Shown: in pieces, positions 24,938 to 34,472 of the stretch
Layout: each line of letters opens with the position of its first letter
Numbering within the stretch: position 1 is the stretch's first letter
Assembly (NCBI GenBank): GCA_030828505.1
Contig: JAURCJ010000005.1
Location: 51,803-115,802, forward strand
DNA: 64,000 nucleotides
Direction: 5' to 3'
DNA from: Alphaproteobacteria bacterium
GTDB lineage: Bacteria; Pseudomonadota; Alphaproteobacteria; TMED109
Notes under the pieces: generated by a model
Told to the model about the DNA's origin: nothing
Seen by the model: only the letters and a program-made list of their open reading frames with translations
Databases searched by the model: none
Translations under genes and position numbers: made by a program

Positions 24938-25361
24938 AAGTTTTTCCTAAAGCACCTAAATTTTTAGCAATATTTTCTTTGTTGTTAGATTCAATTGCTA
25001 AAACTAAATTTTTAGATTTTTCTAAAGAATCTTTCATCGCATTACGGAATACATCTTTTTCAGTCCAAATATTTTGAAGAGATTTTGTATTTGAAGAACT
25101 ATTGGGACCAGAATTTTCTGGAAATGTTTTATCAACATTTAAAGAAGATAATGTTAAAAAAATAGACTTAGAATGAGAAAGAATGTCTTCATTAATATCA
25201 ACCTTACCTTTTAAATTTGCTGCAATAATTGAAATATGGTTGCCTAATGATTTCATTATATCTTTACGATATTTAATTATGTCTTCAGTATTATTTGCAT
25301 AAGCAAGCTGATAACAAGAAGTAGAAAGTAATAGTACAAAACTAAAAATAATTTTTATCAA
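24897..25361 (-). CDS. Class II c-type cytochrome (cytochrome c' type)
   Basis: A signal peptide (IIFSFVLLLSTSCYQLAYA) is followed by a helical protein with its only haem motif at the extreme C-terminus, TCGSCHKKFRKK. This placement is diagnostic of the cytochrome c' / c-556 group, four-helix bundles involved in electron transfer or in binding NO and CO. The 154 residues fit. It overlaps the downstream dihaem cytochrome by 41 bases, so the two are likely translated from one message. Confidence 0.87.
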   Translation of the reverse strand: MIKIIFSFVLLLSTSCYQLAYANNTEDIIKYRKDIMKSLGNHISIIAANLKGKVDINEDILSHSKSIFLTLSSLNVDKTFPENSGPNSSSNTKSLQNIWTEKDVFRNAMKDSLEKSKNLVLAIESNNKENIAKNLGALGKTCGSCHKKFRKKKN

Positions 25362-25456
25362 TTAATGCTCTCCCTAATTGTATAATATACTAGACTTAAT
25401 ATTTTATACTCATATTATATTTAAACTATTTTGATGTACAGTTTTTGGAGTAAATA

Positions 25457-27004
25457 ATGTTAAATCTTTCAGCTACTTTAGAATATAGTGCAAAAACTAA
25501 TCCTACGGATCCTGCTATTTATTTTGCTGATAAAATTTTTTCATATCAGGACGTAGATATTATGGCTAATAAAATAGCTAATGGTTTGATTAATTCAGGA
25601 ATCAAAAAAGGAGATAAAGTAGCGTTATGTTGCCCAAATATTCCTCAATTTATCTTTTCATATTTTGGTATTCTTAAGGCTGGCTGTATTGTTTTACCTT
25701 TTAATGTATTACTTAAAAATAGTGAAATAAAGTTTATTTTAAATAATTCCCAAGCAAAAGGAATTATTTGTTTTGAAGGGACGCCAGAATTAGAAATTGC
25801 TAAAGAGGTAATGGAAGCAGTTGAAAAATCAGAATCTTGTAAAAAAATGTGGGTAATTAAATCTTTAGATAAATTCAAAATCAACAATAATAATGTATGT
25901 GAATTTTCTTCCCTAATAAAAAATAGTAAAGAATATTTTGATACTATTCAATGCTCTTCAGAAGATACTGCCATTATTTTATATACTTCCGGTACCACAG
26001 GTAAACCGAAAGGTGCTGAACTTACTCATTCTAATGTGCTTTTAAATTCATTTATTGGTAAAGATTTAGCACAGTTAACTAAGTCAGATAAAGTTATAAT
26101 GTCATTACCTTTATTTCATGTTTATGGTCAAGTTATTATGATGCTTAGTTCAATTTTAAGTGGCGCAAGTTTAATAGTATTACCTCGCTTTGATCCAGTA
26201 GAAGTATTAAAAGCTATGGAATCATATAAGGCTACTGTTTTTGGGGGCGTCCCGACTATGTATTGGGCTCTACTAAATAGTTTAGATGATTCAAAAGTAG
26301 ATGTTAACGTTATTTCTAATAATTTAAGAGTATGTTCTGCAGGAGGATCCTCTTTACCTTTAGAAGTGTTAAAAAATTTTGAAGAACGTTTTAAAGTTCC
26401 AATCCTTGAGGGTTATGGTCTTTCTGAAACTTCTCCTGGTATTACTTTTAATCATTTAGGTAGAAAAAGAAAACCTGGTTCTGTAGGGCAGCCAGTATGG
26501 GGAATAGAAATCAAAGTATTTGATGAAAATGATAAAGAAGTTAAAACAACAGAAACAGGTGAGATAGTTGTTAGAGGGCATGCGGTAATGAAAGGCTATT
26601 ATAATAATATAGAAGGTACACAAAATGCTTTAAGAGGGGGATGGTTCCATACCGGTGACATTGGATATTATGATGAAGAGGGTTACCTATATATTGTAGA
26701 TAGAGTTAAAGATATGATTATAAGGGGAGGATATAATGTATACCCTAGAGAGTTAGAAGAAGTATTAATTAAACACGATGATGTATCTTTAGTTGCTGTA
26801 ATAGGTGTGCCTCATGATGAATGGGGAGAAGAAATAAAAGCATGCATAGTTCTAAAAGAAGGAGCGAATTGTTCTGAAGAGGATATAATAGCTTTTGCTA
26901 AATCTAATATTGCAGCTTATAAGTATCCGAGATTAATAGAGTTTTATGACAGTCTTCCGTTAAATGCTACTGGAAAGATTTTAAAAACTGAATTGAGAAA
27001 ATAA
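25457..27004 (+). CDS. Long-chain fatty-acid-CoA ligase (AMP-forming)
   Basis: This enzyme activates a carboxylic acid to its CoA thioester via an acyl-adenylate. The AMP-binding motif ILYTSGTTGKPKGAELTHSN, the LEGYGLSETSPG motif and the GGWFHTGDIGYYDEEGYLYIVDRVKDMI block with the terminal lysine NATGKILKTELR are all intact. The 515 residues and sequence suggest a medium- or long-chain acid. It is followed 12 bases later by ispH. Substrate cannot be fixed from sequence. Confidence 0.9.
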   Translation: MLNLSATLEYSAKTNPTDPAIYFADKIFSYQDVDIMANKIANGLINSGIKKGDKVALCCPNIPQFIFSYFGILKAGCIVLPFNVLLKNSEIKFILNNSQAKGIICFEGTPELEIAKEVMEAVEKSESCKKMWVIKSLDKFKINNNNVCEFSSLIKNSKEYFDTIQCSSEDTAIILYTSGTTGKPKGAELTHSNVLLNSFIGKDLAQLTKSDKVIMSLPLFHVYGQVIMMLSSILSGASLIVLPRFDPVEVLKAMESYKATVFGGVPTMYWALLNSLDDSKVDVNVISNNLRVCSAGGSSLPLEVLKNFEERFKVPILEGYGLSETSPGITFNHLGRKRKPGSVGQPVWGIEIKVFDENDKEVKTTETGEIVVRGHAVMKGYYNNIEGTQNALRGGWFHTGDIGYYDEEGYLYIVDRVKDMIIRGGYNVYPRELEEVLIKHDDVSLVAVIGVPHDEWGEEIKACIVLKEGANCSEEDIIAFAKSNIAAYKYPRLIEFYDSLPLNATGKILKTELRK

Positions 27005-27016
27005 AAGTAAAAAATA

Positions 27017-27946
27017 ATGAAACGTATAATTTTAGCTCAACCTAGAGGTTTCTGTGCGGGAGTAAGGCGCGCTGTAGATGTTGTTGAAAAGTCGATTAAT
27101 AAATTTGGTTCTCCAGTTTATGTTAGACATGAGATAGTCCATAACAAACATGTAGTAGATAGTTTAACAGAGAAAGGTGCTATTTTCGTCGATGAAATAT
27201 CAGATATTCCTTATAATGCAAATACAATATTCAGTGCTCATGGTGTTTCAGATAAGGTGGAATCTGATGCTAAATTGAAGTCTTTGTCTATTGTTGATGC
27301 TACGTGCCCACTTGTTAAAAAAGTTCATATAGAAGCTTTAAAATATTATGAACAGGGGTATAAAATTATTTTAGTAGGACATAAAGGCCATCCGGAAGTT
27401 GAGGGTACTGCTGGAAGGGTACCAGGAGGTGTAAAAGTGATAGAAACAGAAGAACAAGTTAGCAGATTAAAATTCTCTAGAAGTGAAGCTCTAGCTTATG
27501 TGACACAGACTACACTTTCAGTAGATGATACTAAAAAAATAATTGAAGCTCTTAAAAATAAGTATCCCGATATTAAAGGACCAGATACAAGAGATATTTG
27601 TTATGCTACTCAAAATAGACAAAAGGCAGTTAGAGATTTAGCTAAATTTAGCGATGTAGTTCTAGTTCTAGGTAATAAAAATAGTTCAAATAGCGTAAGA
27701 TTAGCAGAAATTTCTAATTTAACTGGAATTCCTACTTATAGAATAGCTGATAAGAATGAACTTAATATCGAATTAATTAAAGATTATAATACAATTGGAA
27801 TAACTGCTGGTGCCTCAACTCCTGAAATTTTAGTAAAAGATCTAATAGATTATCTTAAAAAAAATTTTGATGATAATATAAATGTTGAAGTGCTGGATGG
27901 TGAAAAGGAAAAGATAAGTTTCAAATTACCTGAAGTTATCAGATAA
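27017..27946 (+). CDS. ispH: 4-hydroxy-3-methylbut-2-enyl diphosphate reductase
   Basis: IspH (LytB) performs the last MEP pathway step, yielding IPP and DMAPP, with a 4Fe-4S cluster. The three cluster cysteines are visible in PRGFCAGVRRAV, DATCPLVKKVH and DICYATQNRQ. The Glu of VTQTTLSVDD and GASTPEILV also match. The stop lies 2 bases from the convergent dxs stop, so the first and last MEP enzymes meet tail to tail. Confidence 0.95.
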   Translation: MKRIILAQPRGFCAGVRRAVDVVEKSINKFGSPVYVRHEIVHNKHVVDSLTEKGAIFVDEISDIPYNANTIFSAHGVSDKVESDAKLKSLSIVDATCPLVKKVHIEALKYYEQGYKIILVGHKGHPEVEGTAGRVPGGVKVIETEEQVSRLKFSRSEALAYVTQTTLSVDDTKKIIEALKNKYPDIKGPDTRDICYATQNRQKAVRDLAKFSDVVLVLGNKNSSNSVRLAEISNLTGIPTYRIADKNELNIELIKDYNTIGITAGASTPEILVKDLIDYLKKNFDDNINVEVLDGEKEKISFKLPEVIR

Positions 27947-27948
27947 TA

Positions 27949-29841
27949 TTATATGAACTTCATCACGCGTTTTACAATAGATTCAGCATCCATATTAGCA
28001 TTCTTATACATAGTCTCTGGTTTAGCATGTTCTATAAATTTGTCAGGAAACACTATTGTTTGAATATTAGAGTTTATTTTTAGCAGATCATTCTCAGATA
28101 AATATAACATAACATGAGACCCAAAACCTCCTACTACCCCCTCTTCAATGGTTACTAACATGTCATGATTAGAGATTAGGTTTTTTATAAGTTTGGTATC
28201 AAGAGGTTTACAGAACCTGGCATCAGCAACAGAAGTACTGTAGCCTCTATTATCAAGTATTTCAGCAGCTTTTAAAGATTCATATAATCTTGCCCCAAAA
28301 GATAATATAGCTATTCTATTACCTTTTTTTACAATACGTCCTTTGCCAATAGTTAGTGGTTTCGTTATTTTTGAAGGGGTTACACCTATGCTTTCACCTC
28401 TAGGGTATCTAAAAGCAGAAGGTCTATCATCTATTTTAGCTGCCGTTAAAACCATTCTTTTTAATTCTTCCTCATCAGAAGCAGCCATCAATACTATTTT
28501 AGGGATATTAGCTAAATAAGCTATGTCAAATGATCCTGCATGAGTAGGTCCATCTGCTCCCACAAGACCGGCTCTATCTATTGCAAATCTAACAGGTAAT
28601 TTTTGAATTGCTACATCGTGTATTATTTGATCATAAGCACGTTGTAAAAAAGTAGAATATATAGTTGCAAATGGTTTCATTCCTTCAGCTGCTAAACCTG
28701 CAGCAAATGTTACTGCATGTTGTTCAGCAATACCTACATCAAAAAATCTGTCTGGAAATTTTTCTGCAAAAGTATCTAAACCAGTTCCAGAAGGCATTGC
28801 TGCTGTTATAGCTACAATTTTTTTATCTTTTTTTGCTATATTTATAAGTTCTTTAGAAAAAACAGAGGTGTAACTTGGAGCTCCATTTTTTGATTTATTC
28901 TGAGTTCCTGTTTTAATATTAAACTGAGATACACCATGGAATTTATCAGAACTTTCTTCTGCAGGCGAATAACCAAATCCTTTTTGTGTAACTACGTGAA
29001 CCAGGATAGGACCTTGTTCTCTTTTATCTCTTATATTTTTTAGAACAGGAATTAAATGTTGAATATTATGTCCATCTATTGGTCCAATATAATAAAAACC
29101 CAATTCTTCAAATAAAGTTCCGCCTGTTACTATACCCCTAGCATATTCTTCTGCTTTTCTAGCAGTATTTGCAATTGGTCTCGGAAGTCTTTTTGCTACT
29201 TGGCTCGCGACTTCTCTCAAACTTCTATATGAAGAGGATGAAATTAGTTTTGACAAATAAGCGCTCATAGCACCAACAGGTGGAGCTATCGACATATCAT
29301 TATCATTTAGAATAACAATTAATGGTAATTTCATAGAGCCCGCATTGTTCATAGCTTCATAAGCCATGCCTGCGGTCATAGCCCCGTCTCCAATAACTGC
29401 AATTGCTCTTCTATCTTCATTTTTTAAATCTGCAGAGACGGCCATTCCTAAAGCTGCTGATATTGAAGTAGAAGCATGCGCCGCACCAAATGGGTCATAT
29501 TCACTTTCTGCTCTTTTAGTAAAACCAGATAGTCCCTTTTCTTGTCTCAAAGTCTTCATTTTATTTCTTCTGCCTGTTAATATTTTATGAGGGTAGCTTT
29601 GATGCCCAACATCAAATATTAATCGATCGTAAGGAGTATTAAATACATAATGTAGAGCCACTGTAAGTTCTACCACTCCAAGGCCGGCTCCTAAGTGGCC
29701 ACCCGTTTTAGATACTGATTCTATCATTTCTTGTCTGACCTGAGCAGAAAGCAGGTCTAAATCTTCTTCGGCCAGTTGTCTAATATCAGATGTCACTTTA
29801 ATTTTATCAAGTATAGATTTTTCAGATATATTGTCTGTCAT
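27949..29841 (-). CDS. dxs: 1-deoxy-D-xylulose-5-phosphate synthase
   Basis: DXS condenses pyruvate and glyceraldehyde 3-phosphate using thiamine diphosphate, the entry step of the MEP pathway. [21 protein letters not shown], the ThDP motif [18 protein letters not shown]...[11 protein letters not shown] and [17 protein letters not shown] are canonical. The 630 residues are full length. It is convergent with ispH. The encoding strand shows no other nearby isoprenoid gene, although ubiA lies upstream in the window. Confidence 0.95.
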   Translation of the reverse strand: MTDNISEKSILDKIKVTSDIRQLAEEDLDLLSAQVRQEMIESVSKTGGHLGAGLGVVELTVALHYVFNTPYDRLIFDVGHQSYPHKILTGRRNKMKTLRQEKGLSGFTKRAESEYDPFGAAHASTSISAALGMAVSADLKNEDRRAIAVIGDGAMTAGMAYEAMNNAGSMKLPLIVILNDNDMSIAPPVGAMSAYLSKLISSSSYRSLREVASQVAKRLPRPIANTARKAEEYARGIVTGGTLFEELGFYYIGPIDGHNIQHLIPVLKNIRDKREQGPILVHVVTQKGFGYSPAEESSDKFHGVSQFNIKTGTQNKSKNGAPSYTSVFSKELINIAKKDKKIVAITAAMPSGTGLDTFAEKFPDRFFDVGIAEQHAVTFAAGLAAEGMKPFATIYSTFLQRAYDQIIHDVAIQKLPVRFAIDRAGLVGADGPTHAGSFDIAYLANIPKIVLMAASDEEELKRMVLTAAKIDDRPSAFRYPRGESIGVTPSKITKPLTIGKGRIVKKGNRIAILSFGARLYESLKAAEILDNRGYSTSVADARFCKPLDTKLIKNLISNHDMLVTIEEGVVGGFGSHVMLYLSENDLLKINSNIQTIVFPDKFIEHAKPETMYKNANMDAESIVKRVMKFI

Positions 29842-29902
29842 AGCATTAAACCAGTTTTAAAAAAAATACGTAAAAAATATTTTAATAGGACAAATAAATA
29901 AA

Positions 29903-30502
29903 TTAATTATTTTGTATAGCTCTTTCTAGAAACTCTATACGATCTTGTCCCCAGAAAAGTTCATTATTATATACAAATGTTGGGCTACCCCAAACATTCT
30001 GACTAAGGGCATCTTTGGTATTATTTTTATATTCATTTTGAATTTCTTCTGAATTGGCATCAGTTATAATAGAGCTGGATTCAAATTTATTAGTTTTGCA
30101 AATTTCTAAAATTACATTTTCATTTGAAATATCTTTTTCATCTGTCCATACAGCTTTTTGAAATGAAAAAATTAAATTTTTAACATCTATATTATTTTTT
30201 TGAGCCAAAATTATTACTTTGTGAGATAGTGTAGGGTCTACAGGAAAATATTTTGGTTGAATAGTTAAAGGCATATTTAAAAATTTACTCCACCTACCTA
30301 GTTCTGTTAAACGATTTAATTGAACTGGTTGAGGACGGTCTTTTACATTTGCAACTCCGTGTATAGAAAAAATTTCCATTAAATCTGCAGGTTTCCAATT
30401 TATTTCTAAATTATATTTTTTTTCTAATTCAATTATCCTAGGAGTTGCTAAATAAGCCCAAGGAGAGGGCGTAGCAAAATAGTAGTCAAGCATGTTATTC
30501 AT
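29903..30502 (-). CDS. DsbA-family protein, 2-hydroxychromene-2-carboxylate isomerase-like
   Basis: LDYYFATPSPWAYLATPRIIEL is the opening of the HCCA isomerase/kappa-GST branch of the thioredoxin fold, with Ser in place of the DsbA cysteine. The family uses glutathione to isomerise aromatic breakdown products, but most alphaproteobacterial copies have unknown substrates. NVWGSPTFVYNNELFWGQDRIEFLE is the typical ending. It follows the D-2-hydroxyacid dehydrogenase by 15 bases on the same strand, suggesting a two-gene unit. Confidence 0.85.
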   Translation of the reverse strand: MNNMLDYYFATPSPWAYLATPRIIELEKKYNLEINWKPADLMEIFSIHGVANVKDRPQPVQLNRLTELGRWSKFLNMPLTIQPKYFPVDPTLSHKVIILAQKNNIDVKNLIFSFQKAVWTDEKDISNENVILEICKTNKFESSSIITDANSEEIQNEYKNNTKDALSQNVWGSPTFVYNNELFWGQDRIEFLERAIQNN

Positions 30503-30517
30503 AGTTTGTCCTTATAT

Positions 30518-31534
30518 TTACCTTCTATACTTTAAATATTTTTCATTAATACAATTTGATGTTTTAACTCCTTGTAAATGATCTAGACAAGTTTTTAAAG
30601 CTTTTTCTCTCAGAAATATTAGTCCAGTTGGACTGTAAAAAGCAGAATGTGGAGTTATAACTATTTTACCATCTGCCCATTTTTCATTTAGCCATGCATT
30701 AATTAAAGGGTGTTTTATATCTGCAGGTTCAGTTGGTAATACATCTAAACCTATTGCACGAATTTTATCTGCTTTCAGAGCATCATAAGCGGCATCGAGA
30801 TCAATAATAGCTCCTCTGGCTGTATTCACAATTACTAAATTAGGTTTGCAAATTTTAAGTATTGAGGCATTAATTAAATTATTTGTTTCATTATTAGCAA
30901 GGCAATGAATAGATAGGTAATCGACAGTTGACATAAGTTCATCTAACTTATTGCATCTATTTATATTTAGGGCCTTTTCTTGTCCATCTGGTACATAAGG
31001 ATCATAGAAACTTATATCAAAACCAAAAGCTTTAGCTCTAAGTGCAAATGCTGTTCCAATTCTTCCTAAACCAATAATACCTAATTTTTTTTTAACTACT
31101 CTATCAATTGTGTACACAGAAGAGTGATGCCAATTATTATTTATATTCTCCTTTAATAATCTATCGTATTCAGATATTCCTCTTGCAAAATTCATAATTA
31201 GAGAAATAGCGTGGTCAGCTACTTCATACGTTCCATAATCAGGAACATTACTAACTACTATCCCAGATTCTCCACATTTAACTTCGTTAATTAAGTCATA
31301 ACCTACTCCCATTCTTGTTATTATTTTACAAGTTTTTAGCTTATAAATTAGAGATTCATCTATTTTCATGTATAAACCAGTTACTAATGCATCAGCTTTA
31401 TTCCATATTGCATCAGGTATTTGACTTGATTTTTTTGCATCATATTTAATTAGTTCACATATTCCATTTGCAATAGGTTTTTCATATTTAAAATCATCTT
31501 TAGCTAAAAAATCTGGATATAGAACAGAATACAT
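30518..31534 (-). CDS. D-isomer 2-hydroxyacid dehydrogenase (CtBP-like)
   Basis: This NAD-dependent dehydrogenase has the dinucleotide-binding motif GLGRIGTAFALRA, and the catalytic Arg (NTARGAIIDL), Glu (VLPTEPAD) and His (ITPHSAFYS) in the right order. TRMGVGYDLINEV is the substrate-loop region. The 338-residue form and spacing resemble C-terminal-binding-protein-like bacterial dehydrogenases. Substrate is unknown. It lies upstream of the HCCA-isomerase-like gene and divergent from the amidase. Confidence 0.88.
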   Translation of the reverse strand: MYSVLYPDFLAKDDFKYEKPIANGICELIKYDAKKSSQIPDAIWNKADALVTGLYMKIDESLIYKLKTCKIITRMGVGYDLINEVKCGESGIVVSNVPDYGTYEVADHAISLIMNFARGISEYDRLLKENINNNWHHSSVYTIDRVVKKKLGIIGLGRIGTAFALRAKAFGFDISFYDPYVPDGQEKALNINRCNKLDELMSTVDYLSIHCLANNETNNLINASILKICKPNLVIVNTARGAIIDLDAAYDALKADKIRAIGLDVLPTEPADIKHPLINAWLNEKWADGKIVITPHSAFYSPTGLIFLREKALKTCLDHLQGVKTSNCINEKYLKYRR

Positions 31535-31647
31535 AATAAATTTCCCTTTAATGTAATTTAAATTTTTGTAATACTTTCCTCAAAGCATTTTTTTAAGTAT
31601 TATTTATCTTTAATAGCTTTAAATTTATAGCATAAGGAAAAATAAAT

Positions 31648-33063
31648 ATGAAAACAGAAATTTATAAATTATCTGCTGCTGAATTATCAAGTTTATATGA
31701 GGAAAAATCATTATCTCCAATTGAAGCCACTAGTTCGATTATTAATAGAATTAAGGATGTGGATGAAAAAATAAATGCATATGTTTTTATAGATGAAGAG
31801 AGCGCTATTAAGCAGGCTAAAGAGTCAGAGATAAGATGGAAAAATGGTTCTCAAAAAAGTCCGATAGATGGAGTACCAACAGCCATTAAAGATCTATTGT
31901 ATACAAAGGGGTGGCCTACACTTAGAGGCTCTAAAACTATTAGTCCAAATAAAGAATGGAATGATGATGCTCCTGTTACTGCAAGGTTAAAAGAAGCAGG
32001 AAGTGTTATAATAGGTAAAACAACAACCCCGGAATTTGGCCATAGAGGAACTACTCAGAGCCCATTGACGGGCATAACAAGAAACCCATGGAATTTAGAA
32101 CGGACTTCAGGTGGATCGTCTGGAGGTTCATCATCATCTGTAGCTGCAGGAATGGGTCCTTTGGCTATAGGAACTGATGGAGGAGGAAGTGTAAGAATAC
32201 CTTGTGCGTATACTGGTCTATTTGGAATAAAACCAACTTTTGGAAAGATTCCAGCTTGGCCTTTATCTCCGTTTGGAACTATAGCTAATGTTGGGCCTAT
32301 GACAAGAACTGTTAAAGATGGTGCTATGTTATTTGCTCAAATAAGTAGGCCAGATTGGAGAGATTGGCATGCAGATTCATCAATGGATAGTAATTTTTTA
32401 AATAGGTTAGGCGAGGGTATTGAAGGTAAAAAAATAGCTTATAGTAAAGATTTTGGAATGAGTCCTTTTTGGAATGTTAGCCTCATGGATAAAGATGTAA
32501 TTTTTAATATAGAAAATACTGTTAAACTTTTAGAAAGTTTAGGAGCATATGTAGAAGAAATAGACATTAATTGGGCATATAATCCTAAAGAAGCTTTTAA
32601 TGTTTTATGGACTTCAGGTGCTGCATTTTTGTCTAAGGACTTTACTGAAGAAGAAAATAATCTTTTAGACCCAGTTTTTAAAAAGTTTTGTGATATAGGA
32701 AAAGAGCATCCTTTATTTACACGATTAGCTGCCGAAAATTCTAGAGGAGAAAACGCTTCAGTTATTAATGAAATTTTTCTAAATTATGATTTAATTGTAG
32801 GGCCAACAATGCCAACAGTAGCATTTAAAGCAGAAAATATAGTACCAGATGGTTGGGATCAAGATGAGTTCGATTATACTCCATTTACTTATCCTTTTAA
32901 TATGACTTGTCATCCTGCTGCTACTATAAATTGCGGTTTTTCTGATGGACTGCCAATTGGTTTTCAAATAATTGCAAAAAAAGATTGTGATGCTGATACA
33001 TTTATTTGTGCAGCAGCAATAGAAGAGGCCTTATCATTAAAAGATATGTGGCCTAATATATAG
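31648..33063 (+). CDS. Amidase signature family hydrolase
   Basis: The Ser-cisSer-Lys triad is visible: the Lys in DGVPTAIKDLLYTKG, the cis-Ser in TSGGSSGGSSSSVAAGMGP and the nucleophile Ser in GTDGGGSVRIPCAYTGLFGIKPT. The enzyme would hydrolyse an amide bond in the cytoplasm. The ending FNMTCHPAATINCGFSDGLPIGFQII is typical of general amidases rather than GatA, and no gatB/C is nearby. It is followed after 30 bases by a NIPSNAP gene. Confidence 0.88.
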   Translation: MKTEIYKLSAAELSSLYEEKSLSPIEATSSIINRIKDVDEKINAYVFIDEESAIKQAKESEIRWKNGSQKSPIDGVPTAIKDLLYTKGWPTLRGSKTISPNKEWNDDAPVTARLKEAGSVIIGKTTTPEFGHRGTTQSPLTGITRNPWNLERTSGGSSGGSSSSVAAGMGPLAIGTDGGGSVRIPCAYTGLFGIKPTFGKIPAWPLSPFGTIANVGPMTRTVKDGAMLFAQISRPDWRDWHADSSMDSNFLNRLGEGIEGKKIAYSKDFGMSPFWNVSLMDKDVIFNIENTVKLLESLGAYVEEIDINWAYNPKEAFNVLWTSGAAFLSKDFTEEENNLLDPVFKKFCDIGKEHPLFTRLAAENSRGENASVINEIFLNYDLIVGPTMPTVAFKAENIVPDGWDQDEFDYTPFTYPFNMTCHPAATINCGFSDGLPIGFQIIAKKDCDADTFICAAAIEEALSLKDMWPNI

Positions 33064-33093
33064 ATAAATTAAATAATTATAGGGAGTAATTTT

Positions 33094-33417
33094 ATGATTG
33101 TAGAAATGAGAACTTATACTATTCAACCTGGCTCTACACCAGAATATTTTAAGGTATATGAAACTATGGGTATGGAGGCTCAGAAAGAAATATTAGGCCA
33201 TATGGTGGGTTATTACGCTACAGAGATAGGAGAATTAAACCAAGTAGTTCACATGTGGGCTTATGATAGTTTGAATAGCCGAGTAGAAAGAAGAGCTAAA
33301 TTAATGCAAGATGAAAGGTGGCAAAAGATGTTACCAGAGTTAAGAAAGTTTATAATTTCTCAGAAAACACAAATATTAATTCCTGCACCTTTTGCTAAGA
33401 TCCCAAAAATTGATTAG
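33094..33417 (+). CDS. NIPSNAP family protein
   Basis: MIVEMRTYTIQPGSTPEYFKVYETMG and VVHMWAYDSLNSRVERRAKLMQD are typical of NIPSNAP proteins, small dimeric ferredoxin-like barrels. The molecular role in bacteria is not established. The 107 residues form one domain. A GGGAG ribosome site precedes it. It follows the amidase in the same operon and overlaps the convergent apbE by 4 bases. Confidence 0.85.
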   Translation: MIVEMRTYTIQPGSTPEYFKVYETMGMEAQKEILGHMVGYYATEIGELNQVVHMWAYDSLNSRVERRAKLMQDERWQKMLPELRKFIISQKTQILIPAPFAKIPKID

Positions 33418-34415
33418 ATAGACGTAATAATTTTTCTATTTCTATTATTATCAAAAACTTCGAAGCCAACTCGTAGTTTTTTTGCGATTTTTTCTGAGGA
33501 CTGTTGGTCTAAAACTAAAAAAGCTGTAGCTAAAGCATCTGCTTCAGCTGCAGTTTTAGATAAAACACTTACTTGTAATTGCTGATTTGCATTATGTCCA
33601 TTTTCAGGATCAAATATATGATGATAATTTCCTGATAAATCAAAAGGTGTCCCCAATCCTGCTGAAGTAGCAACTGCAGCATTAGTAAACTCTATCTCAC
33701 CTATACTGTCTGTATGTTCAGGATTAGATAATAATAAACGCCATGGTCTTCCCTCTGGATGATCCCCTATACCTCTATACTCTCCTAACTGAACTAGAGT
33801 ATTATTTATTCCTAAATTAATTAAATTCTCTGAAATTTTATCAGTTATATAACCTTGAGCAATGCCATTCAAAGTAGATGACATCCCAGGTTTTTCATAA
33901 CTAATTAGATTTTTATCTATAGAAATGGATTCCCAACCCACTAAACTTAAAGCTTGTTCTATTTCAATTTTTGATGGCGGTTCATTATTATTTTTAAATG
34001 CTTTACTGTAAGTATTCCAAAGTGGTTGAACAGTGATGTCAAAAGCACCATCAGTAATTTTTGCATATTTCTTTGATAAATTAAATAGCTCTACCATATC
34101 TGGGTGAGGTTTTTCTATAAAACCATTTTTATTTAATAAAGATAATTGAGAATTTTCTTGATATAGCGAAAAAAGATTTTCTAACTTATATAGTTTTTTA
34201 TAACTATTCTGTAGAATATTTTCAGCTTCTTTTTTATTGGGATGGTATATAGTTATTTCAGCTTGTGAACCTAGTGCCATTCCTGTCCATGAGACTTTAT
34301 GCAAAGCTTTATCTTTAGTTAATTCAAAGAGTGCAGTTCCGGAAACTGCTCCTATGGCGGCTACCCCCATGATTTTTAGTAATCTTCTTCGAGTTTGTGT
34401 ATAACTATTTAACAT
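33414..34415 (-). CDS. apbE: FAD:protein FMN transferase
   Basis: ApbE attaches FMN covalently to Thr or Ser of periplasmic flavoproteins such as NqrB/C or RnfG, using FAD as donor. The N-terminus RRRLLKIMGVAAIGAVSG looks like a Tat-type or membrane signal. Motifs include MALGSQAEITIY, DGAFDITVQPLW, LNGIAQGYITDKI and GNYHHIFDPENG. The second metal-binding region AEADALATAFLVL is also present. No client flavoprotein gene lies in the window. Confidence 0.9.
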   Translation of the reverse strand: MLNSYTQTRRRLLKIMGVAAIGAVSGTALFELTKDKALHKVSWTGMALGSQAEITIYHPNKKEAENILQNSYKKLYKLENLFSLYQENSQLSLLNKNGFIEKPHPDMVELFNLSKKYAKITDGAFDITVQPLWNTYSKAFKNNNEPPSKIEIEQALSLVGWESISIDKNLISYEKPGMSSTLNGIAQGYITDKISENLINLGINNTLVQLGEYRGIGDHPEGRPWRLLLSNPEHTDSIGEIEFTNAAVATSAGLGTPFDLSGNYHHIFDPENGHNANQQLQVSVLSKTAAEADALATAFLVLDQQSSEKIAKKLRVGFEVFDNNRNRKIITSI

Positions 34416-34472
34416 GACTATTTATTAACTCCCTAAATAAATAATAGTATTAATTTAAATTTAATCAAATAT

